Origin: Pseudomonadota bacterium
GTDB taxonomy: Bacteria; Pseudomonadota; Gammaproteobacteria; Burkholderiales; Rhodocyclaceae
DNA: 64,000 nucleotides
Direction: 5' to 3'
Assembly (NCBI GenBank): GCA_018240785.1
Contig: JAFEFC010000051.1
Coordinates: 1-64,000, forward strand
Position 1 is the first letter of the stretch. Every line of letters begins with the position of its first letter. Under the pieces are notes generated by a model. The model saw nothing but the letters and a program-made list of their open reading frames with translations. It was not told where the DNA came from and did not search any database. This document shows positions 1 through 8,935 of this stretch, one piece after another. The position numbers and the translations under genes were made by a program.

Positions 1-332
1 GAAGTCATTCTTCAGGCAGCCAGAGTGCAGCTACATCCGGGAATGACTCTACTTGTGGAAAAGTTAGTATCTCTACCGCCGGACTCGCCCGACTAGGATC
101 ACGCCCAAAGCTCAAGTACTGCGAATAGCAAGCTGAGCGCAGGGTCAGGTTCTCACACAACGTAGCATGCATACCGCGGCATGGACGGCGGCGGAAAGCG
201 GTCCGACCGTTGCTCCAACTTGAGCTGGACGACAGCATCGGCCGACCACCTGTAGCCCGCCTCGATCGTCGCAGCACCCCCACGGGAACCTTTCCCCCCG
301 CTCCGTGAGTCCGAGCCCGATCCCCGCCTAAA
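1..332. other. Leader region, no supportable gene
   Basis: The first about 200 bases are visibly less GC-rich than the rest of the window. On the plus strand a frame stays open from the window edge to a TAG at 97-99 and could be the last 32 codons of a gene that starts outside. On the minus strand a frame of about 92 codons overlaps the same bases. Neither resembles a family I know. A TAAAAT hexamer at 328-333 sits where a -10 element for the following gene could lie, but no good -35 is visible. Confidence 0.3.
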
Positions 333-362
333 ATGGCGGCTCACGTCGCCGCCTCCCGCCCC

Positions 363-3300
363 ATGTCCGTTTCCGACACCCGCTACACCCCGGTCGACGC
401 CCCCGCCTCGATCGCCGACGCCATCCGCATCCGCGGTGCGCGCCAGAACAACTTGCGCAACCTGTCGCTCGACCTGCCGCTCAACCGTCTGACGGTGGTG
501 ACCGGCGTGTCCGGCTCGGGCAAGTCCTCGCTGGTGTTCGACACGCTGTATGCCGAGGGCCAGCGGCGCTATGTCGAGACCTTCTCGCCCTACGCGCGCC
601 AGTTCCTCGACCGCATGGACAAGCCGCAGGTGGATCGGATCGAGGGCGTGCCGCCGGCGATCGCGATCGACCAGACCAACCCGGTGCGCACCTCGCGCTC
701 GACGGTGGGCACGATGACCGAGCTCGCCGACCACTTCAAGCTGCTGTACGCGCGCGCCGCGCATCTGCACTGCCGCTGCTGCGGCAAGCCGGTGCGGCGC
801 GATTCGGCCGACAGCATCGCCGCCGACCTGCGCGCGCGCGCCGCGGCCGAGGGCGATCCGCGGCTGGTGGTGTGCTTTCCGGTGACGGTGCCGGCGAACT
901 TCAGCGAGGACGAGGTCACCGGCCTGCTCAACGCGCAGGGCTATACCCGCATCCAGGAACGCATCGCCGGTGCCGGCGCCGAGGGGCAGGACGTGCTGCA
1001 GGTGGTGCAGGACCGCTTCCGCGCGTCGAACGCCGAGGATGCGCGCCTGGCCGAGGCGCTGGAGGCGGCGCTGGCGCGCGGCCATGGCCGGCTGTCGGTG
1101 TATGCCTCGGGCGAGGGCGTGAAGCCGGCGAAGGCGGGCGGCACGCCGGGCGAGGCGGTGTGGCGCTATTCCTCCGGCCTGCACTGCGCCGACTGCGACA
1201 TCCACTATTCCGAGGCGACGCCCGGCCTGTTCTCGTTCAACTCGCCGATCGGCGCCTGCGAGACCTGCCGCGGCTTCGGGCGGGTGATCGGGGTGGATTT
1301 CGGCCTGGTCATCCCCGATGAGTCGAAGACGCTCGCCGAAGGCGCGGTGAAGCCCTGGCAGACCGAGAGCTACCGCGAATGCCAGGCCGACCTCGAGAAG
1401 ATGGCGAAGAAGTACGGCGTGGCGATGGACATCCCGGTGCGCGACCTGCCGCCGGAGCATCGCCACTGGCTGTGCGAGGGCGATCCGAAGTGGAAGAACT
1501 GGGACAGCTCGTGGCCGCGCTACTGGTACGGCGTGCGCCACTTCTTCGACTGGCTGGAGAGCAAGGCCTACAAGATGCACATCCGCGTGCTGCTGTCGCG
1601 CTACCGCAGCTACACGGAATGCCCGGCCTGCCACGGCGCGCGGCTGAAACCGGATGCCTTGCTGTGGCGCCTGCCCATCGGAACAGACGCCCCCCGTAGG
1701 AGCGGGCTTGACCGCGACCAGCCCGACGCAAGAGGCGAAAGGCGCATCGCGGTCGAGCCCGCTCCTACGGCGGCGTCTGTCGGTCTTGCGATTCACGAAC
1801 TGATGGCGATGCCGGTCGACCGCATCCGCGAGGCGGTGGGCGCGCTGCACGTTCCCGGCGTGCCCGACGAGGCCACCGAGCTGGTGCTGGGCGAGATCCG
1901 CAGCCGGCTGACCTACCTCGCCGACGTCGGCCTCGGCTACCTGACGCTGGACCGCCAGTCGCGCACGCTGTCGGGCGGCGAGGTGCAGCGCATCAACCTG
2001 ACCACCGCGCTCGGCACCTCGCTGGTGAATACGCTGTTCGTGCTCGACGAGCCTTCGATCGGCCTCCACCCGCGCGACATCGGCCGCATCCTCGGCGTGA
2101 TGACGCGGCTGCGCGATGCCGGCAACACGCTGGTGGTGGTGGAGCACGACCCGCAGGTGATGGTGGCCGCCGACGAGCTGCTCGAGATCGGCCCCGGCCC
2201 CGGCGAGCGCGGCGGCAACATCGTCGCCCGCGGCACGCCGGCCGAGATCACCGCCAATCCGGATTCGGTGACCGGCCCCTGGCTGGCGGGGAAGAAGCGC
2301 ATCGACGTCGACCGACCGCCGCGGCCGGTCGATGCCGCCACGCCGCGGCTGAAGCTGGCCGGCGCGCGCCAGCACAACCTGCGCGACCTCACGGTGGGCT
2401 TTCCGCTGCAGCGCCTGACCTGCCTGACCGGCGTGTCCGGCTCGGGCAAATCGACGCTGATCCAGGACGTGCTCTACCCGGCGCTTTCCAAGCACTTCGG
2501 TGAGGCAACCGAATCCCCCGGGATTTTCGACAGTCTCGAGAATGTGGATAACTTGCGTGGCGTGGTCATGGTGGACCAGTCGCCGATCGGCAAGAGCTCG
2601 CGCTCCAACCCGGTGAGCTACGTCGGCGCCTGGGACCCGATCCGCGCCCTGTTCGCTGCCCTGCCTGAGGCGCAGGCACGCGGCTACACCCCCGGCACCT
2701 TCAGCTTCAACGCCGGCACCGGGCGCTGCCCGACCTGCACCGGCTCGGGCTTCGAGCATGTCGAGATGCAGTTCCTGTCCGACGTGTGGCTGCGCTGCCC
2801 CGACTGCGAAGGCAAGCGTTACCGCCCGGAAATCCTTGAACTTCAATGGGATGGACGTTCGGTTGCCGACGTGCTGGAGCTCACCGTGCACGAGGCGCTG
2901 GACGTGTTCCGCGAGCATCCCAAGGTGCTCGCCGCGCTCGCGCCGCTGGCCGATGTCGGCCTCGATTACCTGCGCCTCGGCCAGCCGGTACCGACGCTGT
3001 CGGGCGGCGAGGCGCAGCGCCTGAAGCTCGCCGGCCACCTCGCCGAGGCGGCGCAGAAGAAGACTGTATACAAAGCCAGGCCTGTGGATAAGTTTGTTGG
3101 AAATTCGGTGAACAAGCTCGAGCCCGGCCTGCTGTTCCTGTTCGACGAGCCCACCACCGGCCTGCACTTCGAGGATGTCGCCAAGCTGCTGGGGGCCTTC
3201 GACAAGCTGCTGCAGGCGGGGCATTCGCTGATCGTCATCGAGCACAACCTGGACGTGATCGCCGCGTCCGACTGGATCATCGACCTCGGCCCCGAGGGCG

Positions 3301-6170
3301 GCGAAGGCGGCGGCGCGATCGTGGTGGAAGGACCGCCGGAGGTGGTGCGCGCGCATGCAGGCTCGCACACCGGCGCGGCGCTGCGCGACTACGCCCAGGC
3401 GCTGAAGGAAATAGGGGACAGACCCCAATTTCCCAAAGGAAATCGGGGTCTGTCCCCTATTTCCGGGCTGATCGCTGCCGAGCCGCGGGTGGAATACCGC
3501 GCGCTGGCCGCCCCCGCGATCGAGATCCGCCACGCCCGCGAGCACAACCTGAAGAACGTCAGCCTGCAGATCCCGCGCGACCAGTTCACCGTGATCACCG
3601 GCCTGTCCGGTTCGGGCAAGTCCACGCTGGCCTTCGACATCGTCTTCGGCGAGGGCCAGCGGCGCTACCTGGAATCGCTCAACGCCTACGCGCGCCAGTT
3701 CGTGCAGCCGGCCAGCCGGCCCGACGTGGACGGCCTGTTCGGCATCCCGCCCACGGTGGCGATCGAGCAGCGCACCAGCCGCGGCGGGCGCAAGAGCACG
3801 GTGGCGACGCTGACCGAAATCCATCCCTTTCTGCGCCTGATGTACGTGAAGCTGGGCACGCAGTTCTGCCCCGACTGCAACGTGCCGGTGACGCCGCAGA
3901 GCTTCGAGGCCATCGTCGCGCAGATCCAGCGCGAGCTGCGCGGCCAGTCCATCGAAGTGCTGGCGCCACTGGTGGTGAACCGCAAGGGCCTATACACCGA
4001 CCTCGCCAAGTGGGCGCGCGGCAAGGGCCATGCGCAACTGCGCGTCGATGGCGAATACCTGCCCACCAATAAATGGCCGCGGCTCGACCGCTACAAGGAG
4101 CACAACATCGAGCTGCCCACCGGCATGGTGGTGGTGCAGCCCGAGCACGAGGCCACGCTGCGCGAATTCGTGCGCCAGGCGCTGGACATCGGCAAGGGGG
4201 TGATCAAGGTGCTGGAGATCGGCAAGCTCGGCGCCCAGCCGATCACCTTCTCCACGCTGCGCGCCTGCCCGAGCTGCGGCACCGGCTTCCCCGAGCCGGA
4301 CCCGCGCCTGTTCTCGTACAACGCCAAGCACGGCTGGTGCCCGAAGTGCTACGGTACCGGCCTGAAGACCGCGGCGCGCATCGAGGATCCGGACGCGCTC
4401 GACCTCGGCGATGCGGAGGAAGTCATCGTCAGCGACGAGCCCTGCCCGGAATGCGAAGGCGCGCGCCTGAACCCGGTGGCGCGCGCGGTGCGCTTCCGCG
4501 ACCTCGGCCTGCACCAGCTCGCCGCGCAGCCGGTGGACAAGGCAGCCGGCTTCTTCGCCGAACTGGCGCTGAACGAGCGCGAAACCGACATCGCGCGCGA
4601 CGTCGTCAGCGAGATCCGAGGGCGGCTGGCCTTCCTGCAGCATGTCGGCCTCGGCTACCTGGCGCTGGATCGCGCCGCGCCCACGCTGTCGGGCGGCGAG
4701 GCACAGCGCATCCGCCTGGCGGCGCAGCTCGGCTCCAACCTGCGCGGCGTGTGCTACATCCTCGACGAGCCGACGATCGGCCTGCATCCGCGCGACAACC
4801 GCCTGCTGCTCGACACGCTGGAGGCGCTGCGTGACCGCGGCAACACGCTGCTGGTGGTCGAGCACGACGAGGACACGATCCGCCGCGCCGACCACGTCAT
4901 CGACCTCGGCCCCGGCGCGGGGGTACGCGGCGGCCGGGTGGTGGCCGAAGGCCGCATCGACGACCTGCTGGCGGCGCCCGAATCCGCCACCGGCGAATGC
5001 TTCCGCCACCCGCTGCAGCATCCGCTGCGCCCGCGCCGCGCGGTGCCCGACGATCATGCGGCGATCCGCATCGAGGGCGCGAACCTGCACAACCTGCGCG
5101 ACATCTCGGTGCGCATTCCGCTGGCGCGCCTGACGGTGGTCACCGGCGTGTCCGGTTCCGGCAAGTCCAGCCTGGCGCGCGACGTCATCCACGCCAACCT
5201 GCGCGCGCGGCTGGGCGACCCCGAAGCCACCCGCGCCCGCCGCCGCGGCCAGGCCCAGCCCGACGAAGTCGACCAGGCGCTGATCGGCTGCAAGGGCATC
5301 CACGGCTGGCAGCAGGTCGGCCGCGTGCTGGAAGTCGACCAGACCCCGATCGGCAAGACGCCGCGCTCCTGCCCGGCGACCTACGTCGGCTTCTGGGACG
5401 CGATCCGCAAGCTCTTCGCCGACACCTTCGACGCCCGCACCCGCGGCTGGAACGCCTCGCGCTTCTCCTTCAACACCGGCGCCGGCCGTTGCCCGGTGTG
5501 CGACGGCGCCGGCCAGACCACCGTCGAGATGAGCTTCCTGCCCGACGTGAAGACGCCGTGCGAGGGTTGCGGCGGCGCGCGTTTCAACCCGGAGACGCTG
5601 TCGGTGCGCTGGAAGGAGAAGACCGTGGCCGAGGTGCTGGCGATGCCGGTGGACGAGGCGGTGGACTTCTTCTCCGCCCATCCCGCGATCGCCCACCCGC
5701 TTCAACTGCTGCAGGACGTCGGCCTCGGCTACCTGACCCTGGGCCAGCCCAGCCCGACGCTGTCGGGCGGCGAGGCGCAGCGCATCAAGCTCGTCACCGA
5801 ACTCGCCAAGGTGCGCCGCCGTCCGGGCGACGCGGAGGACACCGGCGGCGTGCCGCTGCCGGCGGACAAGCACAGCCTGTACGTGCTCGACGAGCCCACC
5901 GTCGGCCTGCACATGGCCGACGTCGACAAGCTGATCCGCGTGCTGCACCGCCTCACCGACGCCGGCCACACCGTGCTGGTGATCGAGCACGACCTCGACG
6001 TGATCGCCGAGGCCGACTGGCTGATCGACCTTGGCCCGGAAGGCGGCGACGGCGGCGGCCAGGTGGTGGCCGAAGGTCCGCCGGAGGTGACGATGGCGAC
6101 ACCGGCCTCGCACACGGGGCGCCATCTGCGCGAGTTCCTCGCGGCGCGCAGCACGGTCACGCAGGGCTGA
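363..6170 (+). CDS. uvrA: Double-length UvrA-type excinuclease ATPase
   Basis: UvrA is the DNA-damage-sensing ABC ATPase of nucleotide excision repair. This protein is about 1,935 residues, roughly twice the usual 940, because two complete UvrA-like units are fused head to tail. Four Walker A motifs (G-[VL]-SGSGKS) lie near nucleotides 506, 2428, 3598 and 5145. Four LSGGE signatures lie near 1967, 2998, 4689 and 5760, each followed by a DEP Walker B. CxxC zinc-module pairs are present in both halves (for example near 1190 and 1258, and near 4267 and 4337). I prefer ATG 363 over ATG 333 because a -10-like TAAAAT overlaps the earlier start; neither has a clear ribosome site. Long tandem UvrA proteins occur in other proteobacteria, and a separate normal-length uvrA probably exists elsewhere. 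Three stretches (1683-1780, 3062-3117, 3407-3464) look like in-frame insertions of foreign repeats. Confidence 0.93.
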   Translation: MSVSDTRYTPVDAPASIADAIRIRGARQNNLRNLSLDLPLNRLTVVTGVSGSGKSSLVFDTLYAEGQRRYVETFSPYARQFLDRMDKPQVDRIEGVPPAIAIDQTNPVRTSRSTVGTMTELADHFKLLYARAAHLHCRCCGKPVRRDSADSIAADLRARAAAEGDPRLVVCFPVTVPANFSEDEVTGLLNAQGYTRIQERIAGAGAEGQDVLQVVQDRFRASNAEDARLAEALEAALARGHGRLSVYASGEGVKPAKAGGTPGEAVWRYSSGLHCADCDIHYSEATPGLFSFNSPIGACETCRGFGRVIGVDFGLVIPDESKTLAEGAVKPWQTESYRECQADLEKMAKKYGVAMDIPVRDLPPEHRHWLCEGDPKWKNWDSSWPRYWYGVRHFFDWLESKAYKMHIRVLLSRYRSYTECPACHGARLKPDALLWRLPIGTDAPRRSGLDRDQPDARGERRIAVEPAPTAASVGLAIHELMAMPVDRIREAVGALHVPGVPDEATELVLGEIRSRLTYLADVGLGYLTLDRQSRTLSGGEVQRINLTTALGTSLVNTLFVLDEPSIGLHPRDIGRILGVMTRLRDAGNTLVVVEHDPQVMVAADELLEIGPGPGERGGNIVARGTPAEITANPDSVTGPWLAGKKRIDVDRPPRPVDAATPRLKLAGARQHNLRDLTVGFPLQRLTCLTGVSGSGKSTLIQDVLYPALSKHFGEATESPGIFDSLENVDNLRGVVMVDQSPIGKSSRSNPVSYVGAWDPIRALFAALPEAQARGYTPGTFSFNAGTGRCPTCTGSGFEHVEMQFLSDVWLRCPDCEGKRYRPEILELQWDGRSVADVLELTVHEALDVFREHPKVLAALAPLADVGLDYLRLGQPVPTLSGGEAQRLKLAGHLAEAAQKKTVYKARPVDKFVGNSVNKLEPGLLFLFDEPTTGLHFEDVAKLLGAFDKLLQAGHSLIVIEHNLDVIAASDWIIDLGPEGGEGGGAIVVEGPPEVVRAHAGSHTGAALRDYAQALKEIGDRPQFPKGNRGLSPISGLIAAEPRVEYRALAAPAIEIRHAREHNLKNVSLQIPRDQFTVITGLSGSGKSTLAFDIVFGEGQRRYLESLNAYARQFVQPASRPDVDGLFGIPPTVAIEQRTSRGGRKSTVATLTEIHPFLRLMYVKLGTQFCPDCNVPVTPQSFEAIVAQIQRELRGQSIEVLAPLVVNRKGLYTDLAKWARGKGHAQLRVDGEYLPTNKWPRLDRYKEHNIELPTGMVVVQPEHEATLREFVRQALDIGKGVIKVLEIGKLGAQPITFSTLRACPSCGTGFPEPDPRLFSYNAKHGWCPKCYGTGLKTAARIEDPDALDLGDAEEVIVSDEPCPECEGARLNPVARAVRFRDLGLHQLAAQPVDKAAGFFAELALNERETDIARDVVSEIRGRLAFLQHVGLGYLALDRAAPTLSGGEAQRIRLAAQLGSNLRGVCYILDEPTIGLHPRDNRLLLDTLEALRDRGNTLLVVEHDEDTIRRADHVIDLGPGAGVRGGRVVAEGRIDDLLAAPESATGECFRHPLQHPLRPRRAVPDDHAAIRIEGANLHNLRDISVRIPLARLTVVTGVSGSGKSSLARDVIHANLRARLGDPEATRARRRGQAQPDEVDQALIGCKGIHGWQQVGRVLEVDQTPIGKTPRSCPATYVGFWDAIRKLFADTFDARTRGWNASRFSFNTGAGRCPVCDGAGQTTVEMSFLPDVKTPCEGCGGARFNPETLSVRWKEKTVAEVLAMPVDEAVDFFSAHPAIAHPLQLLQDVGLGYLTLGQPSPTLSGGEAQRIKLVTELAKVRRRPGDAEDTGGVPLPADKHSLYVLDEPTVGLHMADVDKLIRVLHRLTDAGHTVLVIEHDLDVIAEADWLIDLGPEGGDGGGQVVAEGPPEVTMATPASHTGRHLREFLAARSTVTQG
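1683..1780. repeat. REP-like palindrome inserted in frame inside uvrA
   Basis: Two arms of about 35 bases (1683-1717 and 1747-1780) are near-perfect inverted repeats around a 29-base loop. Each arm contains GTAGGAGCGGGCTTG or its close variant, which resembles the core of the extragenic REP palindromes of Pseudomonas. The repeat is read through in frame, adding about 33 residues between a segment ending LWRLPIG and one starting LAIHELMAMPVD. Such palindromes are normally intergenic, so a position inside a long coding frame is unusual. Confidence 0.85.
3062..3117. other. AT-richer in-frame insert with DnaA-box-like sequence
   Basis: Within uvrA, the segment coding TVYKARPVDKFVGNSVNK lies between a UvrA signature helix (ends LAEAAQKK) and the conserved LFLFDEPTTGLH Walker B strand, where normal UvrA proteins have only a few residues. 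It is less GC-rich than its surroundings. It holds an 8-base palindrome CAGGCCTG and TGTGGATAA, the complement of the consensus DnaA box TTATCCACA. A second TGTGGATAA occurs near 2545. The origin of this insert is unknown. Confidence 0.4.
3407..3464. repeat. Second in-frame inverted repeat inside uvrA
   Basis: Arms 3407-3431 and 3440-3464 match at 24 of 25 positions around an 8-base loop. The core is GGGGACAGACCCC on one side and its complement on the other. It is translated in frame (EIGDRPQFPKGNRGLSPIS) at the linker between the two UvrA halves. A shortened relative (GGGGTCAGACCCC followed by AATTA) sits in an intergenic region at 51854-51866, so this looks like a small dispersed element and not UvrA sequence. 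Confidence 0.8.
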
Positions 6171-6448
6171 TGGCGTTCACCGCTTCGCCGGCACGCGGGC
6201 TCGTCTCATCCTCGTGCGGCGTCGTCCTTCATGAGCCGGAGCGCGATCCACAGGTCGAGGAGCAGATTCGACAGCGCGAAGCGGGCCGTTCGCGAGCGAC
6301 TTTTTTCCGCTGGCAAATGCATCGACTACGGACGGCCCTTCAAGTGCACAGAGTGGTGGCGTTCATTCGGCTGGAAAGCGATCATTGAACGCATGTTCAG
6401 CGACGTACGAGGGGATGATCGACCCAACACCTGGTCGGGTATCGCCCG
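6171..6448. other. Gene-poor interval with one tiny open frame
   Basis: No gene can be supported here. On the minus strand a 38-codon frame (6206-6322) starts MHLPAEKSRSRTARFALSNL and ends with a hydrophobic stretch followed by a charged tail. It could be a small protein or the 3' stump of a decayed membrane protein. No ribosome site is visible. Confidence 0.25.
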
Positions 6449-6964
6449 TCATTCGATTTCGGACTTGATGTCCGTGTTACGCCACTCAAGAGGCAATGCC
6501 GACTGGGCACAGTACCGAGCGTCAAGAGCGATGACGTCCTGCTCCTTGGCCAAGAAGCGGGCGTCATTTTCAAGGATGTATTGCAGATGCCGAGTCTCCG
6601 GCGCTTCCCCCTGGAAATCGGCGCACGCTTCTTCCACGCGATAGGTGACCGGACCGGTCTGCTCGATACGCTTGAACTCGCAGAAATACCGTGCTCCGCC
6701 GATGCCATTCCGTCTGAGAAGCAAGAGGGTGGCGTTCGAAGCCTTGGCGCAAGGCGTATCGCTGGCGACGTAGTAGCCGCGCTGCAGCGGGAGGACGGCA
6801 ACCGGCCGAGGGCTTTGCGCTGTCGTCGCGTGGACCGCTCGCGAAGCTTGGAGCTCAGGCGGAGGATTGCACGCTGCACTCAGGAGGCATGGCAGGATGA
6901 TCCGGCACTGAGCCCACCGTACCCTCATGACAGACGTCTGGAGGGTATCAGGTGCCGTGCTCAT
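6449..6964 (-). CDS. Putative lipoprotein of unknown function
   Basis: Exported small protein of 171 residues. Near the N-terminus the stretch MRVRWAQCRIILPCLLSAAC is a typical lipoprotein signal ending in a lipobox (LSAAC), so the mature protein would be lipid-anchored. The ATG at 6964 overlaps the TGA of the preceding gene as ATGA, which suggests translational coupling; an internal ATG at 6928 would give the cleaner signal peptide. The mature part has several cysteines and no motif I recognise. It probably works with the membrane protein encoded just before it. Confidence 0.6.
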   Translation of the reverse strand: MSTAPDTLQTSVMRVRWAQCRIILPCLLSAACNPPPELQASRAVHATTAQSPRPVAVLPLQRGYYVASDTPCAKASNATLLLLRRNGIGGARYFCEFKRIEQTGPVTYRVEEACADFQGEAPETRHLQYILENDARFLAKEQDVIALDARYCAQSALPLEWRNTDIKSEIE

Positions 6965-7653
6965 GATGCCGGCACGGCCAAGTTCAACGCCTTGCCGACC
7001 TCAGTGGCAACGCCCCTGGCAGTGACCTCATCCAGTCCGGCAGCGAGCACATAAGTCTTTCCGCCAGCTTCGACTTCAACCCGGTACGCGACCTCGGCGA
7101 GCGCTCGCCGACCCGCCAGCCCCATCGTGACGCCGGTGGGAACGCCTTGATTCGCGTCGTAAACGATCTCGACACCCCCGGCGAACTTGTTCCTGATGCG
7201 CAGGTTATGAATGTCGTCCTTGCGCAAGAAGGTTCCGTCGGTCTCGATGCCTTCTGGATTCACGCGAAAACGGCGAGGCGCCGTGGAATTGCCACCCCGG
7301 TGGTCCTTCAGCAAGACCAGCCAAGTCAGGAAAGCGACAATCAAGCCGGGGACCCACAGGTAAGCCATTCCACTTCCCACGACGCCTGCGCCCAGGATGA
7401 TCGAGAGAACGGCAGGAAACCAGAGAATGGGGGGCGCAGCGGGTGAAACCGACAACTGCAGCCAAGCGCCATCTTCCTGTTTGACATACTCGGCCGCATT
7501 CTTGGAGGAGGCGCGGAAACGCCGGTATGCAAAGAACAGCAAAATTGCGGCGAACGCATATTTTACGGCGGCTTCTCCGAGGGATCGAGGACTGGCCAGC
7601 AGCAGAAACCAAAGACCTGTAACGCCATAGATGACTGCAATGACTCGATTCAC
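6961..7653 (-). CDS. Membrane protein with C-terminal soluble domain, unknown
   Basis: A 230-residue protein with four hydrophobic segments in the first half (about residues 5-22, 30-45, 76-95 and 97-112). They are followed by a charged soluble domain rich in beta-type sequence (RFRVNPEGIETDGTF). That layout is reminiscent of PH-like bacterial membrane proteins, but no signature allows a firm call. Translation starts at GTG 7653 behind a strong GGAGGAG ribosome site seven bases upstream. The stop overlaps the start of the lipoprotein gene, so the two form an operon. Confidence 0.6.
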   Translation of the reverse strand: MNRVIAVIYGVTGLWFLLLASPRSLGEAAVKYAFAAILLFFAYRRFRASSKNAAEYVKQEDGAWLQLSVSPAAPPILWFPAVLSIILGAGVVGSGMAYLWVPGLIVAFLTWLVLLKDHRGGNSTAPRRFRVNPEGIETDGTFLRKDDIHNLRIRNKFAGGVEIVYDANQGVPTGVTMGLAGRRALAEVAYRVEVEAGGKTYVLAAGLDEVTARGVATEVGKALNLAVPAS

Positions 7654-7906
7654 AGTTATCTCCTCCTTCGGGAGCGAATAGAGATTCGGAACGAGAACGC
7701 CGAACGCGGAAACTACCCGAAGAACGTCATAAAGTCAGCATGTCGTGTTCTCAAGCCACCGGCCCGTCCTCGATAAAGGAAAAGACAATTCAGCGTCGAT
7801 GAAATGCACGCCGCATACCTCATCATGGGCGCGATGCTGTCGCCGCGCCGGGCGACTGAATGCGGTCCGGCGCCGCGCCGCAGCGATCGCCATGGGAGTG
7901 CTCACA

Positions 7907-8872
7907 ATGCATTGGAAGGCATGGGTTCTTGGCTTCGCCTTCGTTGCGGCCGGTGCCGCGATGGCCGCCGAGGTGAAGATGGAGCGCTTTCGTGTGCCCG
8001 GCGGCGCCCGTCCGCACGACGTGGCGCCCGCACCGGAGCCGGGCGGGCCGGTGTGGTACACGGCGCAGGGCCACGGGGCGCTGGGGGTGCTGTACCCGGC
8101 GACCGGTCAGACGCGACAGATTCCACTGGGCAGGGGCTCGGCGCCCCACGGGGTGATCGTCGGGCCGGACGGCGCGCCGTGGATCACCGACAGCGGCCTG
8201 AATGCCACCGTGCGCGTGGACCCGAAGTCGTTCGCGGTGACGCGCTACCCGCTGCCGGAAGGCAGCGGCTACGCCAACCTGAATACGGCGGCGTTCGACG
8301 ACAAGGGCATCCTCTGGTTCACCGGCCAAGCGGGCATCTACGGCCGACTCGACCCGGCCACTGGTGCGCTGCGCGTGTTCGACGCACCGCGCGGGCGCGG
8401 CCCCTACGGCGTCGCCCGCACGCCGGAGGGGGACATCTACTATGTGTCCATTGGCGGCAGCCACATCGCCCGCATCGACACCACGACTGGCGAAGCCCGC
8501 GTGATCGAGCCGCCGACGCGGCAACAGGGGGCACGCCGTGTGTGGGCCGATTCGCAGGGCAGGATCTGGGTCAGCGAGTGGCTGTCGGGGCAGTTGTCGC
8601 GCTACGCGCCGAAAACGGCCACTTGGCAGGCCTGGCGGCTGCCGGGCGAAGCGCCCCGGCCGTACGCGGTGTATGTGGATGAGCAGGACCAGGTCTGGGT
8701 CAGCGACTTCGGTGCCAATGCCATGCTCCGCTTCGACCCGCGCAGCGAACGGTTCCAGTCGTTTCCATCGCCGCAGCCGGACGCCGCCATCCGCCAGATT
8801 CTCGGCCGGCCCGGGGAGGTATGGGCGGCTGAATCGGGCACCGACCATCTGGTCGTCTATCGAACACAGTAA
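7907..8872 (+). CDS. Exported streptogramin-lyase-like beta-propeller
   Basis: The protein of 321 residues begins with a cleavable signal peptide (MHWKAWVLGFAFVAAGAAMA). It then carries repeated blades with the pattern W-[FY/I]-[TS] followed by G-x-I-x-R-[IL]-D/P, as in virginiamycin B lyase and SMP-30-like propellers (for example GILWFTGQAGIYGRLDP and GRIWVSEWLSGQLSRY). These periplasmic propellers are often misannotated as antibiotic lyases; a scaffold or hydrolase role is equally possible. ATG 7907 is preferred because it starts the signal peptide and follows a GGGAG site. Confidence 0.75.
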   Translation: MHWKAWVLGFAFVAAGAAMAAEVKMERFRVPGGARPHDVAPAPEPGGPVWYTAQGHGALGVLYPATGQTRQIPLGRGSAPHGVIVGPDGAPWITDSGLNATVRVDPKSFAVTRYPLPEGSGYANLNTAAFDDKGILWFTGQAGIYGRLDPATGALRVFDAPRGRGPYGVARTPEGDIYYVSIGGSHIARIDTTTGEARVIEPPTRQQGARRVWADSQGRIWVSEWLSGQLSRYAPKTATWQAWRLPGEAPRPYAVYVDEQDQVWVSDFGANAMLRFDPRSERFQSFPSPQPDAAIRQILGRPGEVWAAESGTDHLVVYRTQ

Positions 8873-8935
8873 GGGCGCTCGACGCGGCCAGGCGGGGACG
8901 TGCGCCGGCTCGTAGCGATCGCCTCGGAGACCGTC

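Noticed and set aside
2541-3100. DnaA-box-like TGTGGATAA copies as a replication origin
   Set aside because: Only two copies, both inside a coding frame, without an AT-rich unwinding region or dnaA/dnaN genes nearby.
153-3824. Very long open frame antisense to uvrA
   Set aside because: It is a composition shadow of a high-GC gene: Arg/Ala/His-rich with no domain, while the plus strand encodes clear UvrA motifs throughout.
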